The position numbers and the translations under genes were made by a program. The notes beneath the pieces are model-generated. The model had not been told where the DNA came from. It made no database searches and was given only the letters and a program-made list of their open reading frames with translations. Below, one piece after another: positions 8,415-17,170 of a stretch of DNA of 64,000 bases. The number at the start of each line of letters is the position of its first letter. Within the stretch, counting starts at the first letter, position 1. The DNA is from Vibrio sp. CB1-14 (GTDB lineage Bacteria; Pseudomonadota; Gammaproteobacteria; Enterobacterales; Vibrionaceae), in contig NZ_CP115921.1 in assembly GCF_040412085.2 (NCBI RefSeq), positions 1,054,001 to 1,118,000 on the forward strand, in the 5' to 3' direction.

Positions 8415-9110
8415 TTAATCTTGGCTTGTCTCGATAATTTCAAACCGATACCCAACGCCATAGATGGATGTTATCCAGTCGAACTCCAAGTTAACTGCGA
8501 AGATCTTTTTACGAAGATTTTTGATGTGGCTATCAATTGTTCTATCGGTAACGACACGTCCATCAGAGTAGATTCTATCCATGAGTTGGTCGCGATTGAA
8601 TACGACACCCGGGTGGCGATGAAAGTGAGCAAGTAGTTTGAACTCAGCTGGCGTCAATGGCAGAACCGTGTCTGTGACGGTGGCTTTCATTAATTGTTGG
8701 TCTACGTTCAGCAATGGATTCTTGTCGGCATCCAACGTTTCTTGGCTCGATTGAGAACGACTGCGGCGCAGGACATTTTTGACGCGCGCTACGAGCTCTC
8801 TTGGGCTGTAAGGCTTGCAAATATAGTCATCAGCCCCTAGCTCTAATCCAACTAAGCGGTCTATTTCGTCGACTTTTGCTGTTGCCATCATGACTGGCAC
8901 GTCATTAAAGGTTCTTAGTTCTCGATAGATATCGAGACCATCTCGGTTCGGGAGCATTAAGTCGAGAATGATCAGTTCCGGTTGATTTTCCTTTACCCAA
9001 TCAATCACTTCGTTTCCATCGCCAATCATGTGGGATTCAAAACCACTGTGATTAAGATAGTCTTGGATAACTTGAGCAAGCGATGGCTCGTCTTCAACGA
9101 TAAGGATCAT
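8415..9110 (-). CDS. baeR: OmpR-family response regulator, BaeR-like
   Basis: A 231-residue regulator with an N-terminal receiver domain (VEDEP acidic pocket, phosphoacceptor Asp in LIILDLMLP, conserved Lys in ICKPYSPREL) and a C-terminal winged helix (PLTPAEFKLL, VVTDRTIDSHIKNLRKK, YGVGYRF). The stretch from DRLVGLELGADDYICKPYSPREL through the DNA-recognition helix closely matches E. coli BaeR, the envelope-stress and drug-efflux regulator. The kinase gene lies 23 bp upstream in the same operon. In this genome the pair sits between two EutE-like genes rather than with mdtABC, so its regulon may differ; that is inference. Confidence 0.88.
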   Translation of the reverse strand: MILIVEDEPSLAQVIQDYLNHSGFESHMIGDGNEVIDWVKENQPELIILDLMLPNRDGLDIYRELRTFNDVPVMMATAKVDEIDRLVGLELGADDYICKPYSPRELVARVKNVLRRSRSQSSQETLDADKNPLLNVDQQLMKATVTDTVLPLTPAEFKLLAHFHRHPGVVFNRDQLMDRIYSDGRVVTDRTIDSHIKNLRKKIFAVNLEFDWITSIYGVGYRFEIIETSQD

Positions 9111-9133
9111 AAAACCTCTAATTCAGTTTCTAA

Positions 9134-10591
9134 TTATTGTTGTTTTGGTAAGCGTACTACGACTTTCACGCCACCTAAAGATGAATGGCTGGCCTCTATC
9201 GTGCCTTGATGTGCTTCGACGATATTCTGGCAAATTGCCAACCCTAACCCTGAACCACCACTTGCGCGACTACGTGAACTGTCTACGCGATAGAGGCGAT
9301 CGAACAATTTGGGCAGCGATTCATCAGGTACCCCAGGAGCGCTGTCTTCGATGATAGCGACCAGTTCATTCGCTTTTGACTGCAGAGTGATACGAATATT
9401 CCCTCTTTCATTGGTGTATCGAAAGCAGTTCTCGAACAGGTTTTGAAATACCTGTTGTATCAGTTTCGCATCCACATACAGCGACGTATCGATACTTGAG
9501 GAGTACTCCTTGGCTACGCTTAAGCTTTTTGAAGCAAATCTGAGTTCAAAGCGAGCAAGTAAATCATCCATGATGTCTGCTAGAACGACGTCGTTTCTGT
9601 GGTTGGTTCGAAATGCACTATCACTGGAAATCGACAGTGAATGTAAGTCGTCGATAAGCTGTGTAAGGGTCGTTACCTGAGCATGCAGACCTTCTAGGTA
9701 TTTGGTTTCCATTGGTCTGATGCCATCTTGCAGTGCTTCAATTTCTCCTCTAAGCACCGCGACGGGTGTTCTAAGTTCATGAGAAATATCAGAAAGCCAC
9801 TGCTCTCGAATCTCCTTTTGCTTAGCCAATGATGCGGCCAGAAGATTGAATGAGGAAATCAGATCCGTCAGTTCATCATTACCGATTTGCTCAATACGGT
9901 GATCTAGGTTGCCGTTGGCAATTTCTGTTGCTCCTCGGTGCAGAGCGCCTAAAGGAGTAAGCAGGTACTTAACCGTGATGAATGCAATTATTAGCGTTAG
10001 AACAAATGCAGCAACAGTCGCAGTAAAAATGTTGGCCGTTTGAGAATACATAAAGCTTTCAGCTAACCTATTTGAGACTTGGCGGCTTTGTAATACAGCT
10101 AGCCAGCCTATCGTGTTGCCTTCTTTTACTATTGGTACTCGGCTAAAAAATTGATCCTTGCTTAGTTCGTCCTGGTTAACGTTGCGTCTGAAAAGCGATT
10201 CACCATCTTGATCGAGAATGTAGATACGCATGCCTAAAGGCACGAAAAGAGCCGAGTGAGATCGACTGTTATCACGAACTCGAGGTAAGTCTGGTTCAAC
10301 ACGCCACGGATCCCCTGGTCGAGGTTTGGGAGGTGGCATTTCGCCGATTTGTTGTATAAGTGACCCGAAAGCTCTGGGTGAGCGCTGAAGTGGATGCCAG
10401 CCATCAGTATCTGAATAGAGTCCTGCGACGCTCTTTGCTAGGGTTTCAACTTTTTGTAATTCTTCTTGGTTCAAGTAGCTTTGTAATTCTACTTTGAAAC
10501 TGGAATTGATCATAAATGCCATAGAAAGCAAAAGTATCAAGCTCGAACTAAATAGTGAGATGAAGAGTTTTTGAAACAGGGTAATTCGCAT
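9134..10591 (-). CDS. baeS: Sensor histidine kinase, BaeS-like
   Basis: A 485-residue inner-membrane kinase. It has an N-terminal membrane segment (residues about 8-28), a periplasmic domain of about 150 residues containing a proline-rich PPPKPRPGDPW patch, and a second membrane segment (about 188-210). A HAMP domain, a HisKA domain (phosphorylated His in ISHELRTPVAVLRGE) and an ATPase domain (N box NLFENCFRY, GSGLGLAI G box) follow. The kinase core, including the EIEALQDG extension and DDLHSLSIS, matches E. coli BaeS well; the periplasmic domain is more divergent. It is first in a two-gene operon with the response regulator. Confidence 0.87.
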   Translation of the reverse strand: MRITLFQKLFISLFSSSLILLLSMAFMINSSFKVELQSYLNQEELQKVETLAKSVAGLYSDTDGWHPLQRSPRAFGSLIQQIGEMPPPKPRPGDPWRVEPDLPRVRDNSRSHSALFVPLGMRIYILDQDGESLFRRNVNQDELSKDQFFSRVPIVKEGNTIGWLAVLQSRQVSNRLAESFMYSQTANIFTATVAAFVLTLIIAFITVKYLLTPLGALHRGATEIANGNLDHRIEQIGNDELTDLISSFNLLAASLAKQKEIREQWLSDISHELRTPVAVLRGEIEALQDGIRPMETKYLEGLHAQVTTLTQLIDDLHSLSISSDSAFRTNHRNDVVLADIMDDLLARFELRFASKSLSVAKEYSSSIDTSLYVDAKLIQQVFQNLFENCFRYTNERGNIRITLQSKANELVAIIEDSAPGVPDESLPKLFDRLYRVDSSRSRASGGSGLGLAICQNIVEAHQGTIEASHSSLGGVKVVVRLPKQQ

Positions 10592-11175
10592 AATCGTTAT
10601 GGCATTAAATATCGTGATTCAATTCTATAACCCTATTATGGAGAAAATGTGCAGAAAGCACAGTTTGCTTTGACGATAGCTTGAATTTGGTGGTTTTTTT
10701 GATCGGATTCACTATGAGGCTTACTAATAATGTGCGCCATGGTGCATTTGTTGGGGTCTTGGTAAGGTCTGTGATGTATCTTAATTGCATCCTATAGTCA
10801 GTTTGTAAACAAAGACTTAAATCATAACTGCTGCCAATGTATTGTGAGTTACTGTTACGTTCTGTCCTTAGATAAGTAACACGTTTTGTCCCGCACGCCA
10901 GTCCGATTGAAGCGTGAGTTAAGCTAACTTTATGATCTTTGGTAGCACTTTTATGTTTCCTTTTCGAGGTAAAAAACCGTCAAGTAACATACTTGGTCAA
11001 ATTAGGTATCTTGGTCAATAAACTTGACGCTCAGTGACATAGTTTGGGTGAATGCTTGGGTTAAATTAGCATCATCTTGAGGCGGGCAATAGACCTAGCC
11101 AACAAGCTCAAAAGAGCAATCTAGGCGACGATAAAGCCCAGCTCTTATAGCACCAAATCTCACGAGGTAATCACT
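10592..11175. promoter_or_regulatory. Divergent control region of baeSR and EutE-like copy 2
   Basis: 584 bp with no convincing gene. It carries GTCAAGTAAC at 10979-10988 and TTGACGCTCAGTGACAT at 11024-11040, matching the motifs upstream of EutE-like copy 1. The leader ends with the same TCACGAGGTAATCA as the first copy. I found no clear match to the published E. coli BaeR box. Confidence 0.5.
10979..11040. promoter_or_regulatory. Upstream motif pair shared with first EutE-like gene (copy B)
   Basis: GTCAAGTAAC followed 36 bp later by TTGACGCTCAGTGACAT. The order and orientation are the same as at 5231-5306, but the spacing is 12 bp shorter. Confidence 0.5.
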
Positions 11176-12552
11176 ATGTCTTTTGATATCAATAACGCTA
11201 AAGGTGTATTCGCGACAGTGGACGCTGCGATTGAAGCAACTCACAAAGCTCAAATCGAGTACTACGTAAACTGTACCAAAGAAGGTCGCGAAGCCATCAT
11301 CACCGCGATGCGTGGTGCAGTACTAGCGCGTGCAGAAGACTTTGCAAAATTAGTTCGTGAAGAGACAAAACTAGGCCGTGTTGAAGACAAAATCGCTAAG
11401 CACCAGCTGACAGCAGCAAAAACGCCAGGCACTGAGATCCTAGAAACTCAGGTTTGGTCTGGTGATAACGGTATTTCTCTTGGTGAGCGTGCACCTTACG
11501 GGGTGATTGGCGCAGTAACGCCAGTGACTAACCCAACAGAAACTATCGTTAACAACGCTATCTCTATGCTAGCAGGTGGTAACGCAGTCACGTTCAACGT
11601 TCACCCATCATCAAAAGTTGTGTCGGCGATGATGATTGACCTTCTTAACGAAACGATCATTGCAGCAGGCGGCCCAGAAAACCTAGTGACTATGGTTCAA
11701 GAGCCAACACTAGAAACGCTAAATGAAATCGCGAGCTCGCCACTAGTGAACATGCTAGTTGGTACTGGTGGTCCGGGTCTAGTTAAGGCTATCCTGCAAT
11801 CTGGTAAGAAAGGTGTAGGCGCAGGTGCTGGTAACCCACCTGTTATCGTTGATGCTTCTGCAAACCTAGACTTAGCAGCTGCAGGCGTATACGGTGGTGC
11901 TTCTTTCGATAACAACCTACTTTGTATCGGTGAAAAAGAAGTATTCGTTGAAGAAGCCGTTGCAGACGCGTTCCTAGACAAGCTTGAAGAAGTTGGCGCA
12001 TATGTTTTGACAGCGGAAGAAGCTGAGAAGCTAACAGAAGAAATTCTAACACTAGACGAGTTCGAAGGTGCGAAACCTTGCACTGCACACGAGATTTCTC
12101 GTGTATGGCACCCAGTTAAAAAGCACGTAGGTCAAGATGCGGGTCAAATCCTAAAGTCTATCGGCGTTAAGTCAGACACTCGCCTTGCAGTAATGTTGGT
12201 TGAGAACGACCACCCACTCGTACACGTAGAGCAAATGATGCCAGTACTACCAGTGGTTATCTGTAAAGACATCGACGAAGCGATTGAGCGTGCGGTAGCA
12301 GCTGAGCGTGGTAACAAGCACTCTGCATGTATCTACTCAGGCAACATTGAGAACGTAACTAAGTTTGGTGGCCGAATCAACACCACTATCTTCGCACACA
12401 ATGGTCCAACGTTATCTGGTGTTGGCTACAACGCAGAAGGTACGTCAACGTTCACTATCGCAGGTCCAACAGGCGAAGGTATTACTAACGCACTATCGTT
12501 CACCCGTGCACGTCGCTTCGCGATTGCTCAAGGTGGCCTACGCATCGTTTAA
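11176..12552 (+). CDS. EutE-like CoA-acylating aldehyde dehydrogenase, copy 2
   Basis: A 458-residue paralogue of the gene at 5492, with identical length, no internal gaps, and Cys250 conserved in GASFDNNLLC. Differences cluster at surface-like positions (around 30-50, 280-300). The first 68 nt of coding sequence differ from copy 1 at only two bases, whereas later codons differ mostly at synonymous sites. It also lacks the N-terminal microcompartment extension of E. coli EutE. Codon use is again that of a highly expressed gene. Start: GAGGT before ATG. It has its own promoter region and terminator, so it is probably monocistronic. Two copies with separate control suggest different conditions of use. 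Confidence 0.85.
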   Translation: MSFDINNAKGVFATVDAAIEATHKAQIEYYVNCTKEGREAIITAMRGAVLARAEDFAKLVREETKLGRVEDKIAKHQLTAAKTPGTEILETQVWSGDNGISLGERAPYGVIGAVTPVTNPTETIVNNAISMLAGGNAVTFNVHPSSKVVSAMMIDLLNETIIAAGGPENLVTMVQEPTLETLNEIASSPLVNMLVGTGGPGLVKAILQSGKKGVGAGAGNPPVIVDASANLDLAAAGVYGGASFDNNLLCIGEKEVFVEEAVADAFLDKLEEVGAYVLTAEEAEKLTEEILTLDEFEGAKPCTAHEISRVWHPVKKHVGQDAGQILKSIGVKSDTRLAVMLVENDHPLVHVEQMMPVLPVVICKDIDEAIERAVAAERGNKHSACIYSGNIENVTKFGGRINTTIFAHNGPTLSGVGYNAEGTSTFTIAGPTGEGITNALSFTRARRFAIAQGGLRIV

Positions 12553-12605
12553 TCGACAGCGAATAACCGAATATCTCATCACTCTTCCCAAGCGATGATA
12601 TATCT

Positions 12606-12632
12606 AGCCGAGCGAAAGCTCGGCTTTTTTTG
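12606..12632 (+). terminator. Rho-independent terminator of EutE-like copy 2
   Basis: AGCCGAGC-GAAA-GCTCGGCT followed by a run of T. Confidence 0.92.
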
Positions 12633-12677
12633 ATCTTCATCTAGGCGAAGTGACATATCAGTAAATTGGTTGAGACG

Positions 12678-14672
12678 TTATAGTGTGAGTGACGGTGTAC
12701 CATCAATGAGGTTGCGCCACCCATCTCGCACGACCCTGAATGCCAGTAATAAAAAGATGCCCATTAAAGTCATACTGCCGCCTTCTCGGGTAACGGTAGC
12801 GGTGTTTTCCGATCGGCTCTGAATATCGCTGCTGGTAGCTCCCTGTATAGGGATGAGTTTTACGGCGACAACGGTTTCGGCTTCTATTCCGTTGCCACAA
12901 GTGGCGAAGTGATCCGTGGAGTCATAACCCGAAGCGCATTTGATGGCTGTCGCTGAAATCACTCCTGCATCGTTGATGTCTGATGCAGTGACAATACGAT
13001 AGGCATTGTTTAAGTCGCTGTAACTGCCTCCATTGGTGAGATCATCTAGCCACCATGCGCGTGAGTTGAATAGAGTTATGCGCGATTCATCGCTTCCAAT
13101 GCCATTGTAAGGAAAGATGTAGCCTCGACGGCGACGTTGCGGCCCATCAATTTCGGTATGATTTTCAGCATCCACTTCACCAACGATTTCGTTATGTTGG
13201 TTGATTGCATTGGCATGCCCTCCAGCACCGACAAAGAAAATCGACTGTGACAGTTCGCTGAAATAGGTCGCTGATGGTGTGGATTGTCCCGCGTCAGCAA
13301 TGAACATTCGGTTTGCTGCAGCACCACCCTCAGGTACACTCCCCAAACGCTTGGTTTCGCCAATAACAATCAGCTGGGAGTTAATATCTGTAGCGACAGA
13401 GTTGCTGTAGTAATAGCTATCGTCGTACTCGAGTTTAGCATTGCTAATAAATACCGATGTCCAGGCGTTTTCTTCAACAGAGAAGTCATCGGTGGTGGTT
13501 GGCAAGTATACCGCAGCTTGCATGATGAGATTGTCATCAGCGAGATCGGAGTTGAATCCAACCAATACAGGTAAACCTAAATAATGACTGTCACTGCGTT
13601 CGACAATGGTTGCGGCTCGAATGCTGGCCTGTGCTGATGCATAGTTATAGTTGTCATAGCTAGTGGCCCAAGAGCTGGCCGGAAAGCGAGTTTTACCATC
13701 GTCGGCCAGCGACCAGATAAAGGCTTGTGTCGCAAACCCAAAGTGCTGGCAAGCACTGGATAGGATAGGATGTTCAAGCTCTATACAGCCACTAAGATCT
13801 AGTGAGTTATAGTACTTTGAGGTGTCTGAGTAATCGAAGGTCGCGACCGAGGCACTGCCGACAACATAGGTCTGACTGTCCACACCATTGGCGGGGTAGG
13901 TAAAGCTATCAAAGGCAATGGTTGAACCCATTTCTTCAACCATTAACTGCTCACCCTCGTAGTCCGCAAAGCTCAGAGCTGAATTGGCAAGCGGTTCTAG
14001 GGATGTGGTCTTTCCATCGGAAAAGACAAGCCCACGGCCGCCATAAGGCTGTACATAATACCCGTCATAGTCAAAATAGCCGCTGCTGCTATTAGCGATG
14101 ATATGGCCTGCGGAGTCGATAGTACGAGCTTTTATGTCGATGGTGCTTTCGACTGCAAATAGCATCTCTTCATAGCCAGAAGGGATGTCAGGGTCGATGT
14201 CCAGTGGCGAGTCGTATTCCATAAAGGAGTGGTAGAGCGGTGTGTAGCTTGCGTTGTAAAATGCATCTTGATGGTTTTCGAGACCGCCAATACCTGTACT
14301 GGCATCCCCATACCACCGATTGCTCGCCCATGCCTCACAGGTTGCGTAGCCTAACTCGCTGTCACAATAATCGTAAAGATCATCATAATCGAGATAGTAG
14401 AAGTGGTTATCAACGCCAAAAGCGACCTCTTGGTCTAGTGGTATTCCCTCCATACCATTCATGCTATAGCCAAGCGCACTGTATTGGTTGTCAGTACAAT
14501 TATCTTCAAAACACCATTCTGATGAGGAAGGTGCGATGGCCGTAGAATAGTATTCGTTAGCTTCAGTAGCAATTGAGGTGTCTACCTCTACCACACGATA
14601 GAGCGCTGCGGCGCTGGTAAAAGAGTAGGTAAGCAGAGTGCAAACCAAAGGGAAGTGGACAACTTTGGACAC
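12678..14672 (-). CDS. DUF3466-family exported protein
   Basis: A 664-residue exported protein of the DUF3466 type found in Vibrio and relatives; its function is unknown. It has an N-terminal signal peptide ending near AAALYRVVEV and a long body very rich in Tyr, Asp and Ser. Recurrent short strands of the form ATDINSQLIVIGE, ANAINQHNEIVGE and ASDINDAGVISA give a repeat-like beta organisation. A C-terminal Gly-Gly-Ser, hydrophobic stretch and basic residues (REGGSMTLMGIFLLLAFRVVR) resemble a GlyGly-CTERM sorting tail, though not a textbook one. The GTG start is supported by AAGG seven bases upstream. Confidence 0.85.
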   Translation of the reverse strand: MSKVVHFPLVCTLLTYSFTSAAALYRVVEVDTSIATEANEYYSTAIAPSSSEWCFEDNCTDNQYSALGYSMNGMEGIPLDQEVAFGVDNHFYYLDYDDLYDYCDSELGYATCEAWASNRWYGDASTGIGGLENHQDAFYNASYTPLYHSFMEYDSPLDIDPDIPSGYEEMLFAVESTIDIKARTIDSAGHIIANSSSGYFDYDGYYVQPYGGRGLVFSDGKTTSLEPLANSALSFADYEGEQLMVEEMGSTIAFDSFTYPANGVDSQTYVVGSASVATFDYSDTSKYYNSLDLSGCIELEHPILSSACQHFGFATQAFIWSLADDGKTRFPASSWATSYDNYNYASAQASIRAATIVERSDSHYLGLPVLVGFNSDLADDNLIMQAAVYLPTTTDDFSVEENAWTSVFISNAKLEYDDSYYYSNSVATDINSQLIVIGETKRLGSVPEGGAAANRMFIADAGQSTPSATYFSELSQSIFFVGAGGHANAINQHNEIVGEVDAENHTEIDGPQRRRRGYIFPYNGIGSDESRITLFNSRAWWLDDLTNGGSYSDLNNAYRIVTASDINDAGVISATAIKCASGYDSTDHFATCGNGIEAETVVAVKLIPIQGATSSDIQSRSENTATVTREGGSMTLMGIFLLLAFRVVRDGWRNLIDGTPSLTL

Positions 14673-14759
14673 GTATTAACCTTATTTCCATATAACAAAT
14701 GAACACATAGCTTTTTAGGCACTATGTTGTAGTTAGAGCCGGCTTTGAGAGTCACCGTC

Positions 14760-15002
14760 TCAGCTGCGACGTTTAGGTGGTTCGGGTAGTTCCGATTCCG
14801 ATAACGCGCCATCACCATCACTATCAAGCAGATCCAACTCGTCCAATAAACGGCCTTTGAGCTCATCTTTTGTCAGTAGCCCATCACCGTTTGCATCCAT
14901 TTCTTCAAAGGAAGGCGGCTTACGGCGTTCTTCCTGAGCTTGAGCGGGGTGATATGCGCCAGCAAGCAGCAAAGCGCTTAGAGCGAGAGCAAATTTCTTC
15001 AT
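14760..15002 (-). CDS. Small exported EF-hand protein, 80 aa
   Basis: The start at 15002 (MKKFALALSALLLAG) gives a clean signal peptide cleaved near AQA. The mature part of about 57 residues holds two EF-hand loops, DANGDGLLTKDE and DSDGDGALSESE, and ends in proline/arginine-rich residues. Periplasmic or secreted calcium binding is expected. Its loop pair and P-x-x-P-x-R ending resemble the C-terminus of the DUF1566 protein encoded at 15647. Longer upstream starts in the same frame add sequence before the signal peptide and are unlikely. Confidence 0.85.
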   Translation of the reverse strand: MKKFALALSALLLAGAYHPAQAQEERRKPPSFEEMDANGDGLLTKDELKGRLLDELDLLDSDGDGALSESELPEPPKRRS

Positions 15003-15117
15003 GTTAATTTCTCTAAAAATCAAAAGTGAATGTTCATTGTGTCGCCTGATTGAGCAGAGAAAGTGAGACGAATGTGTAGAAAATAAGGAGAAAGCAAAGG
15101 AGGACATAGAATGCGCG

Positions 15118-15252
15118 TTAATTGACTAAAAAGTTCAACCATTGGGCGCAGACTATAAGAACTCGGACGACGGTTTCTATCGTCAGAACGCCTAATATTC
15201 CAGCACCAAAAAATAGTGAGCCACCGAATACAATTTTAGAAGGGTTTTTCAT
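15118..15252 (-). CDS. Small single-pass membrane protein, 44 aa
   Basis: The ATG at 15252 is preceded by AAGGAAACGAAATTGAT and opens a 44-codon frame starting MKNPSKIVFGGSLFFGAG and ending in AQWLNFLVN, stop at 15118. Residues about 8-36 are almost wholly hydrophobic, a single transmembrane helix with a short basic N-terminus. It lies between the EF-hand gene and another very small membrane-protein gene in the same orientation. I do not recognise the family. Evidence is the ribosome site, composition and context only. Confidence 0.55.
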   Translation of the reverse strand: MKNPSKIVFGGSLFFGAGILGVLTIETVVRVLIVCAQWLNFLVN

Positions 15253-15315
15253 ATCAATTTCGTTTCCTTGTAGAGCGTTATGTTTAGGTTCTGTATCGAC
15301 AAACCGTTTTGTTCA

Positions 15316-15420
15316 CTAAAAAGATAACCCGAGTGCGTGTTTAACAAATGCGCTCAGAACCAGTGAAGGCAATATCGTGAGAACGAGTAGGGAAAGTAGA
15401 AAAACCAATACTCTGTTCAT
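15316..15420 (-). CDS. Very small membrane protein, 34 aa
   Basis: The ATG at 15420 follows AAGGACTGATGA, a good Shine-Dalgarno. The 34 residues (MNRVLVFLLSLLVLTILPSL at the start) form one hydrophobic helix followed by a short AFVKHALGLSF tail. It precedes the 44-aa membrane-protein gene by 63 bp and the two may be co-transcribed. A leader or signal-like micropeptide cannot be excluded. Confidence 0.5.
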   Translation of the reverse strand: MNRVLVFLLSLLVLTILPSLVLSAFVKHALGLSF

Positions 15421-15646
15421 TCATCAGTCCTTGATAGATCATTGATAGCTGATTGATTAGTACGCTAATTAAACAATGTGTAGGGAGTATGAAGAAAATG
15501 CAGATGTCGACAGAAAATTGTGTCGTTTGAACGGGGGCTAATCGGTGTTTTTATTATCTCTATATTTTCTGAACATTTTGGATTCATAGTAGTGCGGTCG
15601 AAAAGAATGACCTCAAGATTAAGTCGTTCGCTTATTAGGAGGCACT

Positions 15647-17170
15647 ATGAGCCAATCAAAATTAATTCACACGTCTCTAGGACTTAACCGCTGCATGTTT
15701 CGTTTAGTAAAATTGTCGGCGGAAATTGCACTATTGGGTGTCAGTACACACTCGTTTGCCCAATTAACCTATACCATTGTTGATACAAACCAAACTGAAT
15801 GTTTAGGCGATTCTCTAACAATGGGTTCTTGTCGAAGTGAGCGAGCGTTTGGTCAAGATGCGCAATATCAAGGGTATGTTCCCAGCTATACCGCTCATGG
15901 CGATGGCACGGTAACAGATAACAACACGGGGTTAGTGTGGGCTCAAACGACGGACCTCAATGGTGATGGAAAAATTACCGCCGACGATAAAGTCACTTAC
16001 GATCAAGGTATTGCGTATGCTTCTAGTTTAAAGCTCGGTGGACACAACGATTGGCGCGTCCCAACCATTAAAGAGTTGTATTCTTTAATGTTGTTTGATG
16101 GTGAAGACCCTAGTGGCATCAATGGTACTGGCACTTACTCAATTAGGCCGTTTATCGACCACTCTGTATTTGGCTTCGAATCTGGTGATATGGACGCCGG
16201 TGAGCGGTTGATTGACTCTCAATACCTAAGCTCTACCAAATACGTATCAACGACCATGAATGGTGATGAAACGATTTTTGGCGTTAACTTCATTGATGGA
16301 CGAATCAAGGGTTATGGGGCGACATCTCCAAGAGGGGGTGAAAAAACGTTTTATCTTCTGACGGTAAGAGGTAACAACGATTATGGCATCAATAACCTAG
16401 TTGATAACCGTGATAAGACAGTCACAGACAAAGCAACTGGCCTGACGTGGCAGCAAGGTGACAGCCAGCAAGGGATGGATTGGTTTAGTGGAATACAGTA
16501 CTGTGAAAATCTAGAGCTTGCAGGAAAAAGCGATTGGCGAATGCCAAATATCAAAGAATTACAATCGATTGTGGACTATTCTCGCTCCCCGGATACAACC
16601 AGTAGTGCAGCTATTGATTCTGTATTTGAAGCCAGCACCATCATCAACGAAGGTCAAAAAGTCGATTACGCGAACTACTGGAGTAGCACAACACACGCGA
16701 ACCTAAAGAACACTAATAATGCTGCTTATATCGCATTTGGGAGTTCTTTAGGATACATCAATGGTGAATGGATTGATGTGCACGGCGCAGGCGCTCAGCG
16801 TAGTGACCCGAAACAATACAACGGCGTCGATTATCCACAAGGACATGGTCCCCAAGGTGATGCGGTTCGTTATGAAAACTTCGTTCGTTGTGTGACCGAC
16901 CAAAATACTCAGTATGTGCAAAACCCAACTAAACTAGAGCGAGAAACTAAGCAATACACGCTTTCTGGCAGTGCCACGAGTGCTGATAGTCAAAAAAAGG
17001 ATGGCAGACGAGGGCGCAATCCAATGGCAAATATGGACAGTAATGGCGATGGGAAACTATCAAAGTCTGAAGTGCGGGGGCCGCTAAGAAATGACTTTTC
17101 TCGCATCGACCGTAACAACGATGGTTTTATTTCGGGAGATGAGATACCGCAACGTCCAGTTAGAAAGTAA
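15647..17170 (+). CDS. Exported protein with two DUF1566 (Lcl C-terminal) domains and EF-hands
   Basis: A 507-residue exported protein. The signal peptide is long (cleavage likely after THSFA, about 38). Two DUF1566 units follow: the first (about 80-245) holds DNNTGLVWAQ, NDWRVPTIKELYSLM; the second (about 260-420) holds DKATGLTWQQ, SDWRMPNIKELQSIVD, YWSST and the closing FVRCV. A calcium-loop-like DLNGDGKITADD is inserted in the first. The C-terminus carries an EF-hand pair (MDSNGDGKLSKSE, DRNNDGFISGDE). AGGAGG precedes the start. A surface or adhesion-related calcium-dependent role is possible; the function is unknown. Confidence 0.85.
   Translation: MSQSKLIHTSLGLNRCMFRLVKLSAEIALLGVSTHSFAQLTYTIVDTNQTECLGDSLTMGSCRSERAFGQDAQYQGYVPSYTAHGDGTVTDNNTGLVWAQTTDLNGDGKITADDKVTYDQGIAYASSLKLGGHNDWRVPTIKELYSLMLFDGEDPSGINGTGTYSIRPFIDHSVFGFESGDMDAGERLIDSQYLSSTKYVSTTMNGDETIFGVNFIDGRIKGYGATSPRGGEKTFYLLTVRGNNDYGINNLVDNRDKTVTDKATGLTWQQGDSQQGMDWFSGIQYCENLELAGKSDWRMPNIKELQSIVDYSRSPDTTSSAAIDSVFEASTIINEGQKVDYANYWSSTTHANLKNTNNAAYIAFGSSLGYINGEWIDVHGAGAQRSDPKQYNGVDYPQGHGPQGDAVRYENFVRCVTDQNTQYVQNPTKLERETKQYTLSGSATSADSQKKDGRRGRNPMANMDSNGDGKLSKSEVRGPLRNDFSRIDRNNDGFISGDEIPQRPVRK

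Noticed and set aside
5492..12552. Possible ethanolamine or propanediol microcompartment operon
   Set aside because: Only EutE-like enzymes are present; no shell proteins, lyase, reactivase or transporter can be seen in the window.
15122..15319. 65-codon plus-strand frame
   Set aside because: It has no ribosome site or recognisable composition and runs antisense to the better supported 44-aa membrane-protein gene.
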